From Reichenbachiella carrageenanivorans (GTDB lineage: Bacteria > Bacteroidota > Bacteroidia > Cytophagales > Cyclobacteriaceae), in contig NZ_CP106735.1 of NCBI RefSeq assembly GCF_025639805.1, forward strand, positions 2,823,501-2,887,500: DNA of 64,000 nt, written 5' to 3'. The notes below the pieces were generated by a model that saw only the letters and a program-made list of their open reading frames with translations, did no database searches and was not told the origin of the DNA. The translations under genes were made by a program, and so were the position numbers. Position 1 is the first letter of the stretch, and each line of letters begins with the position of its first letter. Shown here piece by piece: positions 54,315 to 63,413 of this stretch.

Positions 54315-54522
54315 TTGATACTTTTATTTTGAATTAAGACTCGATTCTTTTTTCCACTACTTTGGACTTTGTTTTGAAGCTATTTTGCTACTGAAGACCA
54401 GTACCAGTAGTGTTGCGATTGAATAACTTTAGTATAGAACAACTTTTGTTATGAAAGTTTGCCGTTTAGATATTCTGATTTTACGAATATGAAAAGACGT
54501 ATGATATGATTTGTTGAAAATG

Positions 54523-54606
54523 TGCGCACGAGAAGATTCGAACTTCCACGAGCGTGAGCTCACCAGCCCCTCAAGCTGGCGTGTCTACCAATTTCACCAC
54601 GTGCGC
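54523..54606 (-). tRNA. tRNA-Leu (anticodon GAG)
   Basis: On the minus strand the gene reads GCGCACGTGGTGAAATTGG and on. It forms an acceptor stem GCGCACG/CGTGCGC with discriminator A, a D-arm with TTGGTAGACACG, an anticodon stem CCAGC/GCTGG around TTGAGGG (anticodon GAG, reading CUC/CUU), a long variable arm (class II, tRNA-Leu type) and a T-loop GTTCGAATC. CCA is not encoded; the next bases are CATTTT. It sits alone between the M42 and egtD genes. Confidence 0.93.
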
Positions 54607-54700
54607 ATTTATATTGTGATGAGCCCAAATAATTTGGGATTGCAAAAATAGAAGGAATGTTGAAAAATCATCACAATCTCATTTCTAATTTTAAAAGTAT

Positions 54701-55675
54701 TTATTTTTTAATCTCCCAGATAGAATCCACAAAATACCGATGGGTATCAAATAGATCTTTTTTGATAATGAACCCTGATTTTTTAGCCAGTTGGTGTAAT
54801 TGTTTCAAAGCATATTTTCTTGAGATTTCGGTGTGAATGGGCTCCCATTTTGCGAAATGAAACGTGTTTTTTTCGATAGTGACGTCTTGTTCTATTTTGC
54901 TAAGGAGGGCGCTTTTACATTCGCCAGTCACGGGGTCGTAGGTGGCATGGTGTTCAAACTGTGCTACGTCGAAATTTGCTCCTAGCTCACGGTTGATTCT
55001 GTGGAGTAAGTTGTAGTTGAACGATGCAGTGATACCTGCGGGATCATTGTAGGCAAGAAGGATTTTACGTGGTTCTTTTTTTAGATCTACACCTATGAGT
55101 AGTAAATCGCCTGTATTTAGTTTGTCAGAAATCTCAGAAGTAAAGGACAACGCTTCTTCATTGGTGAAGTTGCCGATGTTGGAGCCTAGAAATAGCACCA
55201 CATTTCGTTTGTTGTTGCCTTCTTTCAAGAGGTTCAGCACTTCAAAGTAGTCACCTTGTATGCCTTTAAAAGACAGTGCAGGCATTTCTTTGGTCAGGGA
55301 TTGATTTAGCTGATCCAATGCATTTTGTGAAATGTCGATAGGCACATAGTCGAATGGGATCTCATGATCCAGTAGTTCTTTGAGGAGTACTTTTGTTTTC
55401 ATGCCATCGCCAGCTCCAAACTCAATAAGATTAAACGGCTCCTTGTTGGGCGCAAAAAGTTGGGCAATTTCACATTTGTGAGTTTGAAAAATATCCAGCT
55501 CAGCATTGGTCAAATAATACTCTTCCATATGCATGATTTGCTGAAAAAGTTCATCTCCTTTTTTATCGTAAAAGTATTTTGATGAGAGGTGTTTAGGTTC
55601 ATCAGACAGGCCTTTGTGGACATCTGTTAAGAATTGCTTGTTTTTGATTATATCTTTTTCGATCGTTTCAAACAT
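54701..55675 (-). CDS. egtD: L-histidine N-alpha-methyltransferase EgtD
   Basis: The 324-residue product matches the EgtD family (Methyltransf_33). Marks are LSDEPKHLSSKYFYDKKGDELFQQIMHMEEYYLT, the SAM-binding EFGAGDGMKTKVLLK, VPIDIS, LFLGSNIGNFTNEEAL, YNDPAGITASFNYNLLHRIN and FAKWEPIHTEISRKY. EgtD trimethylates histidine to hercynine, the first step of ergothioneine synthesis. It follows egtB with 8 bp of overlap, so the two are co-translated. The length is normal. Confidence 0.93.
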   Translation of the reverse strand: MFETIEKDIIKNKQFLTDVHKGLSDEPKHLSSKYFYDKKGDELFQQIMHMEEYYLTNAELDIFQTHKCEIAQLFAPNKEPFNLIEFGAGDGMKTKVLLKELLDHEIPFDYVPIDISQNALDQLNQSLTKEMPALSFKGIQGDYFEVLNLLKEGNNKRNVVLFLGSNIGNFTNEEALSFTSEISDKLNTGDLLLIGVDLKKEPRKILLAYNDPAGITASFNYNLLHRINRELGANFDVAQFEHHATYDPVTGECKSALLSKIEQDVTIEKNTFHFAKWEPIHTEISRKYALKQLHQLAKKSGFIIKKDLFDTHRYFVDSIWEIKK

Positions 55676-56882
55676 GTTTTGCTAGGCGTATTCCAGTAAA
55701 ATGCCATTTTAATTGTGGGTGAAAAAAATTTCTGTACGATGACCGAACATGATCCTTTGGTGTGGCGAATGAGCCACCTTTGAGTACCATTTGATTGATC
55801 ATAAATTTTCCATTGTATTCTCCTATAGCTCCCTCTTTTGTTTTGAAAAATGGGTAGGGTAGATAGGCCGAGTTGGTCCATTCCCATACGTCGCCATAAA
55901 ATTGGTAATGACCTTCTGTTGCACCTAAAGTGCTGAGAGCTGCGTTTTCAATAAAGTTTGCTTCAGGGTGTATAGTTGCTTCATGTGTACGGCAGGCTAC
56001 TTCCCATTCAAATTCGGTAGGTAGTCTCATACCCTTCCATTGCGCAAAAGCGGCTGCTTCGTAATGGCTGACGTGCGTCACAGGTTCGTGTAGATTTAGC
56101 TTCTGCAAGCCAAAAAAAGTGTACTGATGCCATTCGTTGTCGATCTGGTGCCAGTGCATAGGAGCAGTTTCTTTGTTTTCTTGCACCCAAGCCCAGCCTT
56201 CCATGTACCAATGTCTGAAATCTTGATACCCTCCAGCTTCTATAAATTCGAGATATTCCCCATTGGTAATCAGCCGATCGCCGACCTCATAGTCGTGTAA
56301 GTACACTTGATGTACACCTAGTTCATTGTCGAAACAAAAGCCCTCTTGCTGGTGCCCAATGGTGTAGTTGCCAGCTGAGATGGGCAAAAAAACAAGCGGT
56401 CGACTTTCGGTAGTTGGGATCGTTTCTTTTGGTGTGTAGGCGGGAAAGAGTGGGTTATTGCCTAGAATGTATTTGATGTCGTAGACCAAAAGCTCTTGGT
56501 GCTGTTGTTCGTGCTGGAGTCCTAGTTCGAGTAGGTTGGCGATCTCGGGATTTAGGTCGGTTGTAGTATTTAAAAACGCCAGCATTTGTTCATCCACATA
56601 GGCTCTATACTTATAGATCTCTTCTGTAGTGGGTCTGGTTAGATTGCCTCGATCGGTACGGAGTACTCGTTTGCCGATCGATTCGTAGTAGCTATTGAAT
56701 ACGAAATTGAACTCTGGGTGATAGACCTGATAGTTTTTAGCATGCGTTTCCAAGATCATTTTTTCGAAAAACCATGTGGTGTGTCCCAAATGCCATTTGG
56801 GAGGACTCACATCCACGACCGGTTGCACTACCATGTCTTCTTTTTCTAAAGGAGCGCAGAGACGAAGGGATTGATTTCGCAC
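55668..56882 (-). CDS. egtB: EgtB-type hercynine sulfoxide synthase
   Basis: The roughly 404-residue product has an N-terminal DinB-like domain with HLGHTTWFFE and the iron ligands in LQHEQQHQELL (HX3HXE at 124-130). A C-terminal FGE-sulfatase domain follows with MRLPTEFEWEVACR, YGDVWEWTNSAYLPY, VLKGGSFAT and SSYRNFFHPQLKWHFTGIRLA. EgtB uses O2 and a thiol donor to put sulfur on hercynine. No egtA or egtC is nearby, which fits types that use cysteine directly. The start is a GTG. Upstream in frame, SLSYFKEKYQRV also looks family-like, but no ATG is available, so the true start is uncertain. Confidence 0.9.
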   Translation of the reverse strand: MRNQSLRLCAPLEKEDMVVQPVVDVSPPKWHLGHTTWFFEKMILETHAKNYQVYHPEFNFVFNSYYESIGKRVLRTDRGNLTRPTTEEIYKYRAYVDEQMLAFLNTTTDLNPEIANLLELGLQHEQQHQELLVYDIKYILGNNPLFPAYTPKETIPTTESRPLVFLPISAGNYTIGHQQEGFCFDNELGVHQVYLHDYEVGDRLITNGEYLEFIEAGGYQDFRHWYMEGWAWVQENKETAPMHWHQIDNEWHQYTFFGLQKLNLHEPVTHVSHYEAAAFAQWKGMRLPTEFEWEVACRTHEATIHPEANFIENAALSTLGATEGHYQFYGDVWEWTNSAYLPYPFFKTKEGAIGEYNGKFMINQMVLKGGSFATPKDHVRSSYRNFFHPQLKWHFTGIRLAKHV

Positions 56883-57035
56883 CCGTTGATATTTTTCCTT
56901 GAAATAGGAAAGGGATGAATCTGGGGGCTTGGAGTAGGTAACCGTTGAGATAATGCTTTGAGTTTTGGTTAATTAAATTTAAAGCTTCTTACGCACTTAT
57001 GTAATCAAAGTTGATTTTTTGACTTGGTTGTTAAC

Positions 57036-58082
57036 CTATAAAGGCTTGTCGTCAAGTGTTTTTAAGAATGCCAATAGGGCTTTTTTTTCTATATCATCAA
57101 ATTCAATCAACCTAACAAGAGAATCTTGGTTTTGGTTCGTGCGATCTAAATTTTGATAATGATCAATCACCTTTTCTATGGTGGAAAATCTGCCGTCGTG
57201 CATGTAGGGTGCGGTAAGGGATAAATGACGAAGAGTAGGTGTTTTGTATTTGCCCAGATCAGAAGAGTCTTTAGTGATTCTAAACCTGCCTGTAGAAAGG
57301 TATAAATCTTTAGAATCATAGGTTTGGCTGATGCCATTATGATGGAACTGATGGTTCGTAAACAATGGAGGGGTATGGCAAGCTGCACAGTTTTTTTTAA
57401 AAACTAATTGGCCTTGAGATTCGAGAGAATCGTACGATGCCGTTCCTTTTTGCACAAGGTCATATTTGGAATCTGCCGAAATCAGTGTGCGCAGGTATTG
57501 CGCAATAGCGCGACTCACAAAGGCAGAAGAGATGGAATCTATGCCGAACGCTTGTTTGAAGGCTGGCCGATAGATAGTATCACGATTGAGCCTCTGAGTC
57601 AGTGTAGGTAGGTCGGCACCCATTTCGTCAGGACTCATTAGGGCCGCAAAAGCAAGCGATTCTAGGTTTTTGACACCACCGTCCCAAAAAAAGCTTTCAG
57701 ACCATGCCAAGTTGATTAATGCTGGGGTATTTCTTTTCAAAGCTTTGCCACTGTGTCCCCTACTGAAGGCCTGCCCGTCTGTAAATGCGTGCGCTTGCTG
57801 ATGACAAGAAGCGCAAGCTATTTTGCCATCGGGCGAAAGACTGCTGTCGAAAAAAAGCCGCTGCCCCAAAGCAACACCAGTTGTTGTTAGCTCATTCCTT
57901 TGTGGAGTAGCAATCGGTGCTGGGAAATAAGAGGGATAACTCAAGTGTAATTTTGTTTCAGAAATTGAGTTAGTATTACAGCTCCAGAGTAGCGCAATAA
58001 AAATAGGTATAGTAAGGAGTGTTTTCAGTTTGATGTGTTTTATTTGAACGAAGATCAAGTTAGTAGAAATAGTGTTTTTCAC
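57036..58082 (-). CDS. Diheme cytochrome c peroxidase/MauG-family lipoprotein
   Basis: The 348-residue lipoprotein (IPIFIALLWSC) has two CxxCH heme sites, CASCHQQAHAFTD and CAACHTPPLF. They are joined by the family's SFFWDGGVKNLESLA, QYLRTLISADSKYD and TPTLRHLSLTAPYMHDGRFSTIEKVIDHY. These enzymes sit in the periplasm and reduce peroxide or oxidise protein tryptophans (MauG/MbnH). The frame is open to an ATG at 58214 inside the opposite gene; I prefer the GTG at 58082, which puts the signal peptide about 15 residues in. It is head-to-head with the MbnH-like gene, with only 13 bp between the chosen starts. Confidence 0.85.
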   Translation of the reverse strand: MKNTISTNLIFVQIKHIKLKTLLTIPIFIALLWSCNTNSISETKLHLSYPSYFPAPIATPQRNELTTTGVALGQRLFFDSSLSPDGKIACASCHQQAHAFTDGQAFSRGHSGKALKRNTPALINLAWSESFFWDGGVKNLESLAFAALMSPDEMGADLPTLTQRLNRDTIYRPAFKQAFGIDSISSAFVSRAIAQYLRTLISADSKYDLVQKGTASYDSLESQGQLVFKKNCAACHTPPLFTNHQFHHNGISQTYDSKDLYLSTGRFRITKDSSDLGKYKTPTLRHLSLTAPYMHDGRFSTIEKVIDHYQNLDRTNQNQDSLVRLIEFDDIEKKALLAFLKTLDDKPL

Positions 58083-58095
58083 TGTAGTGTAAACG

Positions 58096-59199
58096 ATGAA
58101 ATTGAGGGTGAGTATGTTTTTGATGGGGATTGGCCTGTGGTCTTGTACAGAGGACACGCAAATCAAGGTGCCTACACCATATGTGCTAGAGCCTCCACCA
58201 TTGTTTAATGACAATTATGACCTACCTGTAGATAACCCACTCACAGTAGAGGGCATTGCGCTGGGAAGACAGCTTTTTTATGAAAAACAGCTGTCTAGAA
58301 ATAGTACCATTTCTTGTGGGTCTTGTCATCAGCAAGCGCACGCATTTACTGATGGGACTCAGTTTAGTCAGGGTGTAGATGGTGAGCTGACGACACGTCA
58401 TGCCATGTCTTTGGTCAATCTTCTTTGGCAGACCAAATTTTTTTGGGATGGTCGGGCGAGTACACTCGAAGAACAGGCTTTGCAGCCTATCGCTGATCAT
58501 ATTGAGATGGATTTGACGTTGGATGAAGCTGTAGAACGATTGATGGAAAAGGAAAGTTATCGCCAATCTTTTTTTGCTGCTTTCGAGACAGAAGCAATTA
58601 CTGCAGGTTTGATAGCCAAAGCTCTAGGGCAATTTATGAGAACGCTGATTTCGGCAGACTCCAAGTATGATCGTTACTTGCTAGGTGCAGAAGCATTTAC
58701 TCCGCAGGAAAAATTAGGTATGGATTTGTTTTTTACGCATCCAGTGCCGAGTATAGGGTTGCGTGGAGGTAATTGTGGGGATTGCCATGTGCCCATCCTG
58801 ACTTCAGGAGATCGGCAAGGGTTTAATGGCTTTCACAACAATGGATTGACTGGGGAGAAGGAGTTAGAAGCGGGTTTGATGGCTGTGACAGGCAAGGCGG
58901 TGGATCAAGGGAAATTCAAGGCGCCAAGCTTGAGAAATATTGCCCTGACAGCACCCTACATGCACGATGGTAGATTTTCTACCTTGGAAGAAGTGCTTGA
59001 TCACTACAATGAAGGCATACAAACCAGCCCTACACTGGATGCGCTCATCGTGGAGGCTACCAACAATCCGACACAGGAGTTGCCTGTAAAATTGGGGCTT
59101 ACTCAAGAAGAAAAGGAGGCGATTATTGTATTTTTACAGACCTTAACTGACAATAATTTTATACACAATGAAGATTTTTCAGACCCTTTCAAGCCTTAG
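58096..59199 (+). CDS. MbnH-like diheme cytochrome c peroxidase lipoprotein
   Basis: The 367-residue lipoprotein (MFLMGIGLWSC) has heme motifs CGSCH (74-78) and CGDCH (227-231), separated by FFWDGRASTLEEQA and QFMRTLISADSKYD. KAPSLRNIALTAPYMHDGRFSTLEEVLDHYNEG follows. The fold is that of bacterial diheme peroxidases; the neighbour encodes an MbnP-like protein, so an MbnH role (oxidising a Trp of MbnP) is the best inference. It overlaps the MbnP gene by 32 bp. Its paralogue on the other strand (57036-58082) shares its core motifs. Confidence 0.85.
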   Translation: MKLRVSMFLMGIGLWSCTEDTQIKVPTPYVLEPPPLFNDNYDLPVDNPLTVEGIALGRQLFYEKQLSRNSTISCGSCHQQAHAFTDGTQFSQGVDGELTTRHAMSLVNLLWQTKFFWDGRASTLEEQALQPIADHIEMDLTLDEAVERLMEKESYRQSFFAAFETEAITAGLIAKALGQFMRTLISADSKYDRYLLGAEAFTPQEKLGMDLFFTHPVPSIGLRGGNCGDCHVPILTSGDRQGFNGFHNNGLTGEKELEAGLMAVTGKAVDQGKFKAPSLRNIALTAPYMHDGRFSTLEEVLDHYNEGIQTSPTLDALIVEATNNPTQELPVKLGLTQEEKEAIIVFLQTLTDNNFIHNEDFSDPFKP

Positions 59200-59902
59200 C
59201 CTTTCGCTGATACTTGTATTTTGGCTTTCGGCCTGTTCGAGCGACGAGGCGACAGAGACACAATCACTAACTCTTACCTTTCAGGTAGTGGCTCATGGGG
59301 AGACGATGGATTTTGAAACCCAAAAATACCAGACCGAAGCAGGTCAGGAAATGTCATTTGAGCGAATTAAGATTTATTTGAGTCAGGTACATTTGATGGG
59401 AGAAAATGAGCAAGTGCTCTATACCGAGTCAGAAAGTTACCACCTGCTCAGTTTCGATGTTGAAAACAGCACAGTCTCATTTACACTTGACGGCGTGCCT
59501 GCAAATGTCCCCATTGTAGCCGTACAGATGGGGGTCGGGGTGGATGCCACTGCTAATGGGTCTATCGATCAAGTGGGTGATTTAGACCCTTCCAATGGTA
59601 TGGCTTGGGATTGGAATACTGGTTACAAGTTTTTGCTGCTTGAGGGACGATATTTCCCAGAAGCAGATGAACTGGGTAAAGAGATTAAAATGCACATTGG
59701 TACAGATAAAAATTACTTTGTACAAACTTGGACACTTGAAGCACCACGGTCTCTATCTCAGGCAGAGACGATTCATTTCGTTGTAGATGGCTTGGCGCCA
59801 ATAGGTACGGTAGATTATACGCAGGGTACTGTGTTTATGAATGACGATAGAGGAGATGAAGTGGCTCAAAATTACAAAAATACATTGATCAGCTTGAAGT
59901 GA
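59168..59902 (+). CDS. MbnP-like copper-binding family lipoprotein
   Basis: The 244-residue lipoprotein (ILVFWLSAC) matches the MbnP family. It has the beta-rich LTLTFQVVAHGETMDF start, FERIKIYLSQVHLM, GVDATANGSIDQVGDLDPSNGMAWDWNTGYKFLLLEGRY-type core (Trp at 147 and 149) and HIGTDKNYFVQT. In Methylosinus, MbnP is a periplasmic copper protein whose Trp is oxidised to kynurenine by MbnH. Here the overlapping upstream gene is an MbnH-like enzyme. No methanobactin precursor is seen, so this is a member of the wider MbnP/MbnH partnership. Copper binding is inferred. Confidence 0.85.
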   Translation: MKIFQTLSSLSLSLILVFWLSACSSDEATETQSLTLTFQVVAHGETMDFETQKYQTEAGQEMSFERIKIYLSQVHLMGENEQVLYTESESYHLLSFDVENSTVSFTLDGVPANVPIVAVQMGVGVDATANGSIDQVGDLDPSNGMAWDWNTGYKFLLLEGRYFPEADELGKEIKMHIGTDKNYFVQTWTLEAPRSLSQAETIHFVVDGLAPIGTVDYTQGTVFMNDDRGDEVAQNYKNTLISLK

Positions 59903-60009
59903 TCTTCTACTCAGGAGGAAATAAATCCAAGCGTTTCATTCCTACTTCCACACAAATTCCGCTAGCTTTATTTCCGTTCTCATACGAGCGAGATAAAGTA
60001 TAATAAGTG

Positions 60010-61542
60010 ATGGAAGCAATAGAAAATATAGAGTTGACCTATTTGACTCTGGGGGATTACAAAGAGTTGAAAAAAGCGATGATCGAGGCTTATGGCACTA
60101 TGCCAGATTCCTATTGGAAACTCGAACAAATCAAGTCGCTCATAGACAAATTTCGAGATGGTCAGATTGTGATCAAAGTCAATGGTCAGTTGGCAGGATG
60201 TGCGTTGTCGATTATTGTCAAATACAACCAGTTTGACGAGCATCATACCTACAAAGAAATCACAGGTAATTATACATTTGATACTCATGATGAAGATGGG
60301 GACGTTCTGTATGGAATAGATGTTTTCATCAAGTCTGAGTTTCGAGGGTTGCGATTGGGGCGGAGGCTGTACGATTACCGTAAGGAACTTTGTGAACGGA
60401 TGAATTTGCGGATGATCGCCTTCGGAGGGCGTATTCCTAATTATCACAAATTTGCAGAGGAGATTTCTCCAAAAGAATATATAGAGCGGGTGAAAAGGAA
60501 AGAAATAGACGATCCCGTACTCAACTTTCAGATTTCCAATGATTTTCACCCTTCTAAGGTACTCACTGGATATTTGGAAGGCGATGAGGCATCTAGCGAA
60601 TATGCTGTGCTGCTAGAGTGGGATAATATTTATTATCAAAAGCCAACCAAAAAAGCGGAAACTAAGAAGAAAATAGTACGGTTGGGGCTGGTGCAGTGGC
60701 AGATGCGACTCTACAAAGACCTTGAAGAACTGATGCAGCAGGCGGAGTATTTCGTAGATGCAGTATCTGGTTATCGAAGTGATTTTGCATTGTTTCCAGA
60801 GTTTTTTAATGCCCCACTAATGGCAGAAAACAATCATATGTCTGAACCCGACGCGATTCGCGAATTGGCAAAGCATACGGAAGAAATAGCGAAGCGATTT
60901 TCTGAACTGGCGATTTCTTATAACATCAATATCATTACGGGTAGTATGCCCGAAATCAAAGACGACCTGCTTTATAATGTAGGGTATCTCTGTAGAAGAG
61001 ATGGCACGACTGAGCGCTACGAAAAAATCCACGTGACACCTGATGAGTCCAAGGTGTGGGGTATGCAAGGCGGACATGAGATACAGGCCTTCGATACAGA
61101 TTGTGGCAAAATTGGAGTGCTGATTTGTTACGATTCGGAGTTTCCAGAGTTGAGTAGATTGCTCGCGGACGAAGGGATGGATATTTTGTTTGTGCCGTTT
61201 CTGACGGACACACAAAACGGCTACTCTCGGGTGCGCAATTGCTCACAAGCACGAGCGATAGAAAATGAATGCTATGTAGCAATCGCTGGCAGTGTGGGCA
61301 ACTTGCCCAAGGTGCATAATATGGATATTCAGTTTGCTCAGTCTATGGTGTTTACACCTTGTGATTTTGCTTTTCCAGCCAATGGCATCAAGGCTGAGGC
61401 CACACCCAATACTGAGATGATCTTGATCGCTGATGTAGATATTGACTTACTTCGAGAGTTGAATCAGTTTGGTAGCGTACAGAACTTACGCAACAGAAGA
61501 AAGGATATTTTTGATTTGAAAAAGAGAAAAGTGAAGAAGTAA
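60010..61542 (+). CDS. GNAT acetyltransferase fused to a carbon-nitrogen hydrolase (nitrilase)
   Basis: The 510-residue product has an N-terminal GNAT domain (about 10-195; IDVFIKSEFRGLRLGRRLYDYRK is the acetyl-CoA loop). It is fused to a C-terminal nitrilase-superfamily domain (about 220-500) with the Glu-Lys-Cys triad in FPEFF, YEKIHVTPDE and VLICYDSEFPELS. The fused pair is known in bacteria; the combined substrate is unknown but is likely an amide or amine. The ATG at 60010 is one codon after a GTG that could also be used. It stands alone and a terminator follows. Confidence 0.9.
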   Translation: MEAIENIELTYLTLGDYKELKKAMIEAYGTMPDSYWKLEQIKSLIDKFRDGQIVIKVNGQLAGCALSIIVKYNQFDEHHTYKEITGNYTFDTHDEDGDVLYGIDVFIKSEFRGLRLGRRLYDYRKELCERMNLRMIAFGGRIPNYHKFAEEISPKEYIERVKRKEIDDPVLNFQISNDFHPSKVLTGYLEGDEASSEYAVLLEWDNIYYQKPTKKAETKKKIVRLGLVQWQMRLYKDLEELMQQAEYFVDAVSGYRSDFALFPEFFNAPLMAENNHMSEPDAIRELAKHTEEIAKRFSELAISYNINIITGSMPEIKDDLLYNVGYLCRRDGTTERYEKIHVTPDESKVWGMQGGHEIQAFDTDCGKIGVLICYDSEFPELSRLLADEGMDILFVPFLTDTQNGYSRVRNCSQARAIENECYVAIAGSVGNLPKVHNMDIQFAQSMVFTPCDFAFPANGIKAEATPNTEMILIADVDIDLLRELNQFGSVQNLRNRRKDIFDLKKRKVKK

Positions 61543-61557
61543 ATTGGCCATCCTAAT

Positions 61558-61592
61558 AAAAAAATAGTCCTAAAATTCAGGACTATTTTTTT
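61558..61592. terminator. Intrinsic terminator after the GNAT-nitrilase gene
   Basis: Perfect 14-bp arms (aaaaaaatagtcct and its complement) around a 7-base loop, ending in a T-run, 15 bp past the stop. Confidence 0.9.
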
Positions 61593-61646
61593 ATCCCTTC
61601 TACAAATACGAACCAATTTCATAATTTAGCGGTTCGATCGAATTCC

Positions 61647-62306
61647 ATGAAAAAAGCAACTCTTTGTTTGTTATTGCTCCTTAGTCTAGGTCTGATTAGT
61701 CAGGCAGATGCCCAGCGCAAAACCTATGTAGGGGTGAAAAGCGGATACAATCTATCCACAGCTTATTTCTTTCACTCTTTATATGGCTCAGATATCGAGC
61801 CCAAGATGGAGGGTGGTTATCAAGGTGGGATTATTGCGATGAACTACCTGAGAAATCATGTGGGACTACAAGCGGAGCTGCTTTATACACAAAAAGGGTG
61901 GAGGCAGGAATTTGATGATCAGCCAGATCTCGTGACAGAGCTGGATTATGTGGAATTGCCATTGCTTGTGAATATCCATACAGGTAAGGATCGTTTGCAC
62001 ATCTTTGCCAATGGGGGGTGTTATGTGGGCTACCTTGTGAGTTCAACTCAAAGTGCCACATCTGCAGCAGACAACTTTTATGTTTACGATGAGTCTCGTG
62101 ACAATAAAATCAGTTATGGTTTTAGAGGAGGAGTAGGTGCTTTTTATGATTTCAATTTTGGCACTTTGCTTTTCGAAAGCAGTTTTACCTATAGTTTGAG
62201 CGATATGTTCGATCCAACCACACTCAGCAGTGGCGTGCCCAATACGTCTAAAAGTATGGTTGTTGGCTTCTCAGTTGGCTATATGTTCTCCTTTGGAGAG
62301 TTGTAG
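61647..62306 (+). CDS. Outer-membrane beta-barrel (porin-like/PorT-type) protein
   Basis: The 219-residue product has a signal peptide (LCLLLLLSLGLISQADAQ). An eight-strand barrel follows, opening with KTYVGVKSGYNLST and continuing with VGLQAELLYTQKGW, LDYVELPLLVNIH and GFRGGVGAFYDFNFG. The C-terminus is VGFSVGYMFSFGEL. This is the OMP_b-brl_2 family common in Bacteroidota. The role is unknown; some members work in gliding or secretion. The AlkB gene follows after about 55 bp. Confidence 0.8.
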   Translation: MKKATLCLLLLLSLGLISQADAQRKTYVGVKSGYNLSTAYFFHSLYGSDIEPKMEGGYQGGIIAMNYLRNHVGLQAELLYTQKGWRQEFDDQPDLVTELDYVELPLLVNIHTGKDRLHIFANGGCYVGYLVSSTQSATSAADNFYVYDESRDNKISYGFRGGVGAFYDFNFGTLLFESSFTYSLSDMFDPTTLSSGVPNTSKSMVVGFSVGYMFSFGEL

Positions 62307-62360
62307 GATTCTTCCTGCTTGCAGGTTATATTTATGGGTGATACCCAAAATAAAACAACC

Positions 62361-63413
62361 ATGAATACCCGGTTTCTCAAGTATTCTATTGCCTTTATTA
62401 TCCCTCTGGTAGCTTATATTTCAATACAAGCCTCTGGTTGGTGGACATTTGCTACGGTACTACTGGTCTATGTGTTATTACCACTTTTCGAATTTTTGTT
62501 TGCTGCAAATCAGGATAATCTGATAGAAGCGGAAGAGGAACTTGTTGCCCAAGATCCTGTGTACGACTATTTACTCTATTTGGTCGTGCCTGTTCAATTT
62601 GCGTTGCTATATTATTTTGTGTCGGTAATCGGAAGAGAAGGAAGCACAAATGTAGAACTGATTGGGAGAGTGTTGTCTATGGGGATTACTTGTGGTGCAT
62701 TGGGTATCAATGTAGCTCATGAGTTGGGGCATCGCAAGAGTAAGTTTGAGCGTTTTTTGGCGAAAGCTCTACTACTTAGCTCCTTGTATATGCACTTTAA
62801 TATCGAACACAATAGAGGACATCATAAAAATGTATCAACACACGACGACCCTTCTTCGGCACGTAGAGGCGAATGGGTGTTTGCCTTTTGGGTGCGTTCG
62901 ATTGTGATGGGGTATAGGTCTGCGTGGAGACTTGAGGCGTCTCGGTTGCAAAATCAAGGACAGCCTGTATTTTCCTTTCAAAACGAAATGCTTAGATTTC
63001 AAACCGTCCAATTGGTGTTTGTTGCAACCATATATGCAGCATTTGGCTGGCTATCGGTTTTGTGTTTTGTCGTTGCGGCATTGATTGGTATTCTTCAGCT
63101 AGAGACTGTCAATTATATTGAGCATTATGGTTTGAGCAGGTCATTGAAAAAATCAGGACAGTATGAACGGGTGCAGCCATGGCACTCCTGGAACTCTAAT
63201 CACACCTTAGGTCGATTGTTTTTATTCGAATTGTCTAGGCATTCGGATCATCACTATATGGCTAGTCGCAAATATCAAATATTGCGACATCATGAAGCCA
63301 GCCCTCAGATGCCTACGGGCTATCCAGGCATGATGCTATTGTCTTTGGTGCCACCGCTTTGGTTTAAGATAATGCATGAGCAGATAGCCAATATTCAGCG
63401 AGTAGAAGGTTAG
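62361..63413 (+). CDS. AlkB-type alkane 1-monooxygenase (membrane diiron enzyme)
   Basis: The 350-residue membrane protein has the AlkB/fatty-acid-desaturase-like histidine clusters VAHELGHRKSKF, FNIEHNRGHHKNVSTHDDPSSARRGEW, NYIEHYGLSR and LFELSRHSDHHY. About six helices surround them. The PTGYPGMMLLSLVPPLWF end is typical of AlkB. It hydroxylates terminal carbons of alkanes or alkyl chains using rubredoxin-supplied electrons; no rubredoxin gene is in view. I start at the ATG at 62361 (MNTRFLKYS); earlier starts at 62334 (ATG) or 62319 (TTG) are possible but add a polar tail. It overlaps the convergent hydrolase by 4 bp. Confidence 0.88.
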   Translation: MNTRFLKYSIAFIIPLVAYISIQASGWWTFATVLLVYVLLPLFEFLFAANQDNLIEAEEELVAQDPVYDYLLYLVVPVQFALLYYFVSVIGREGSTNVELIGRVLSMGITCGALGINVAHELGHRKSKFERFLAKALLLSSLYMHFNIEHNRGHHKNVSTHDDPSSARRGEWVFAFWVRSIVMGYRSAWRLEASRLQNQGQPVFSFQNEMLRFQTVQLVFVATIYAAFGWLSVLCFVVAALIGILQLETVNYIEHYGLSRSLKKSGQYERVQPWHSWNSNHTLGRLFLFELSRHSDHHYMASRKYQILRHHEASPQMPTGYPGMMLLSLVPPLWFKIMHEQIANIQRVEG

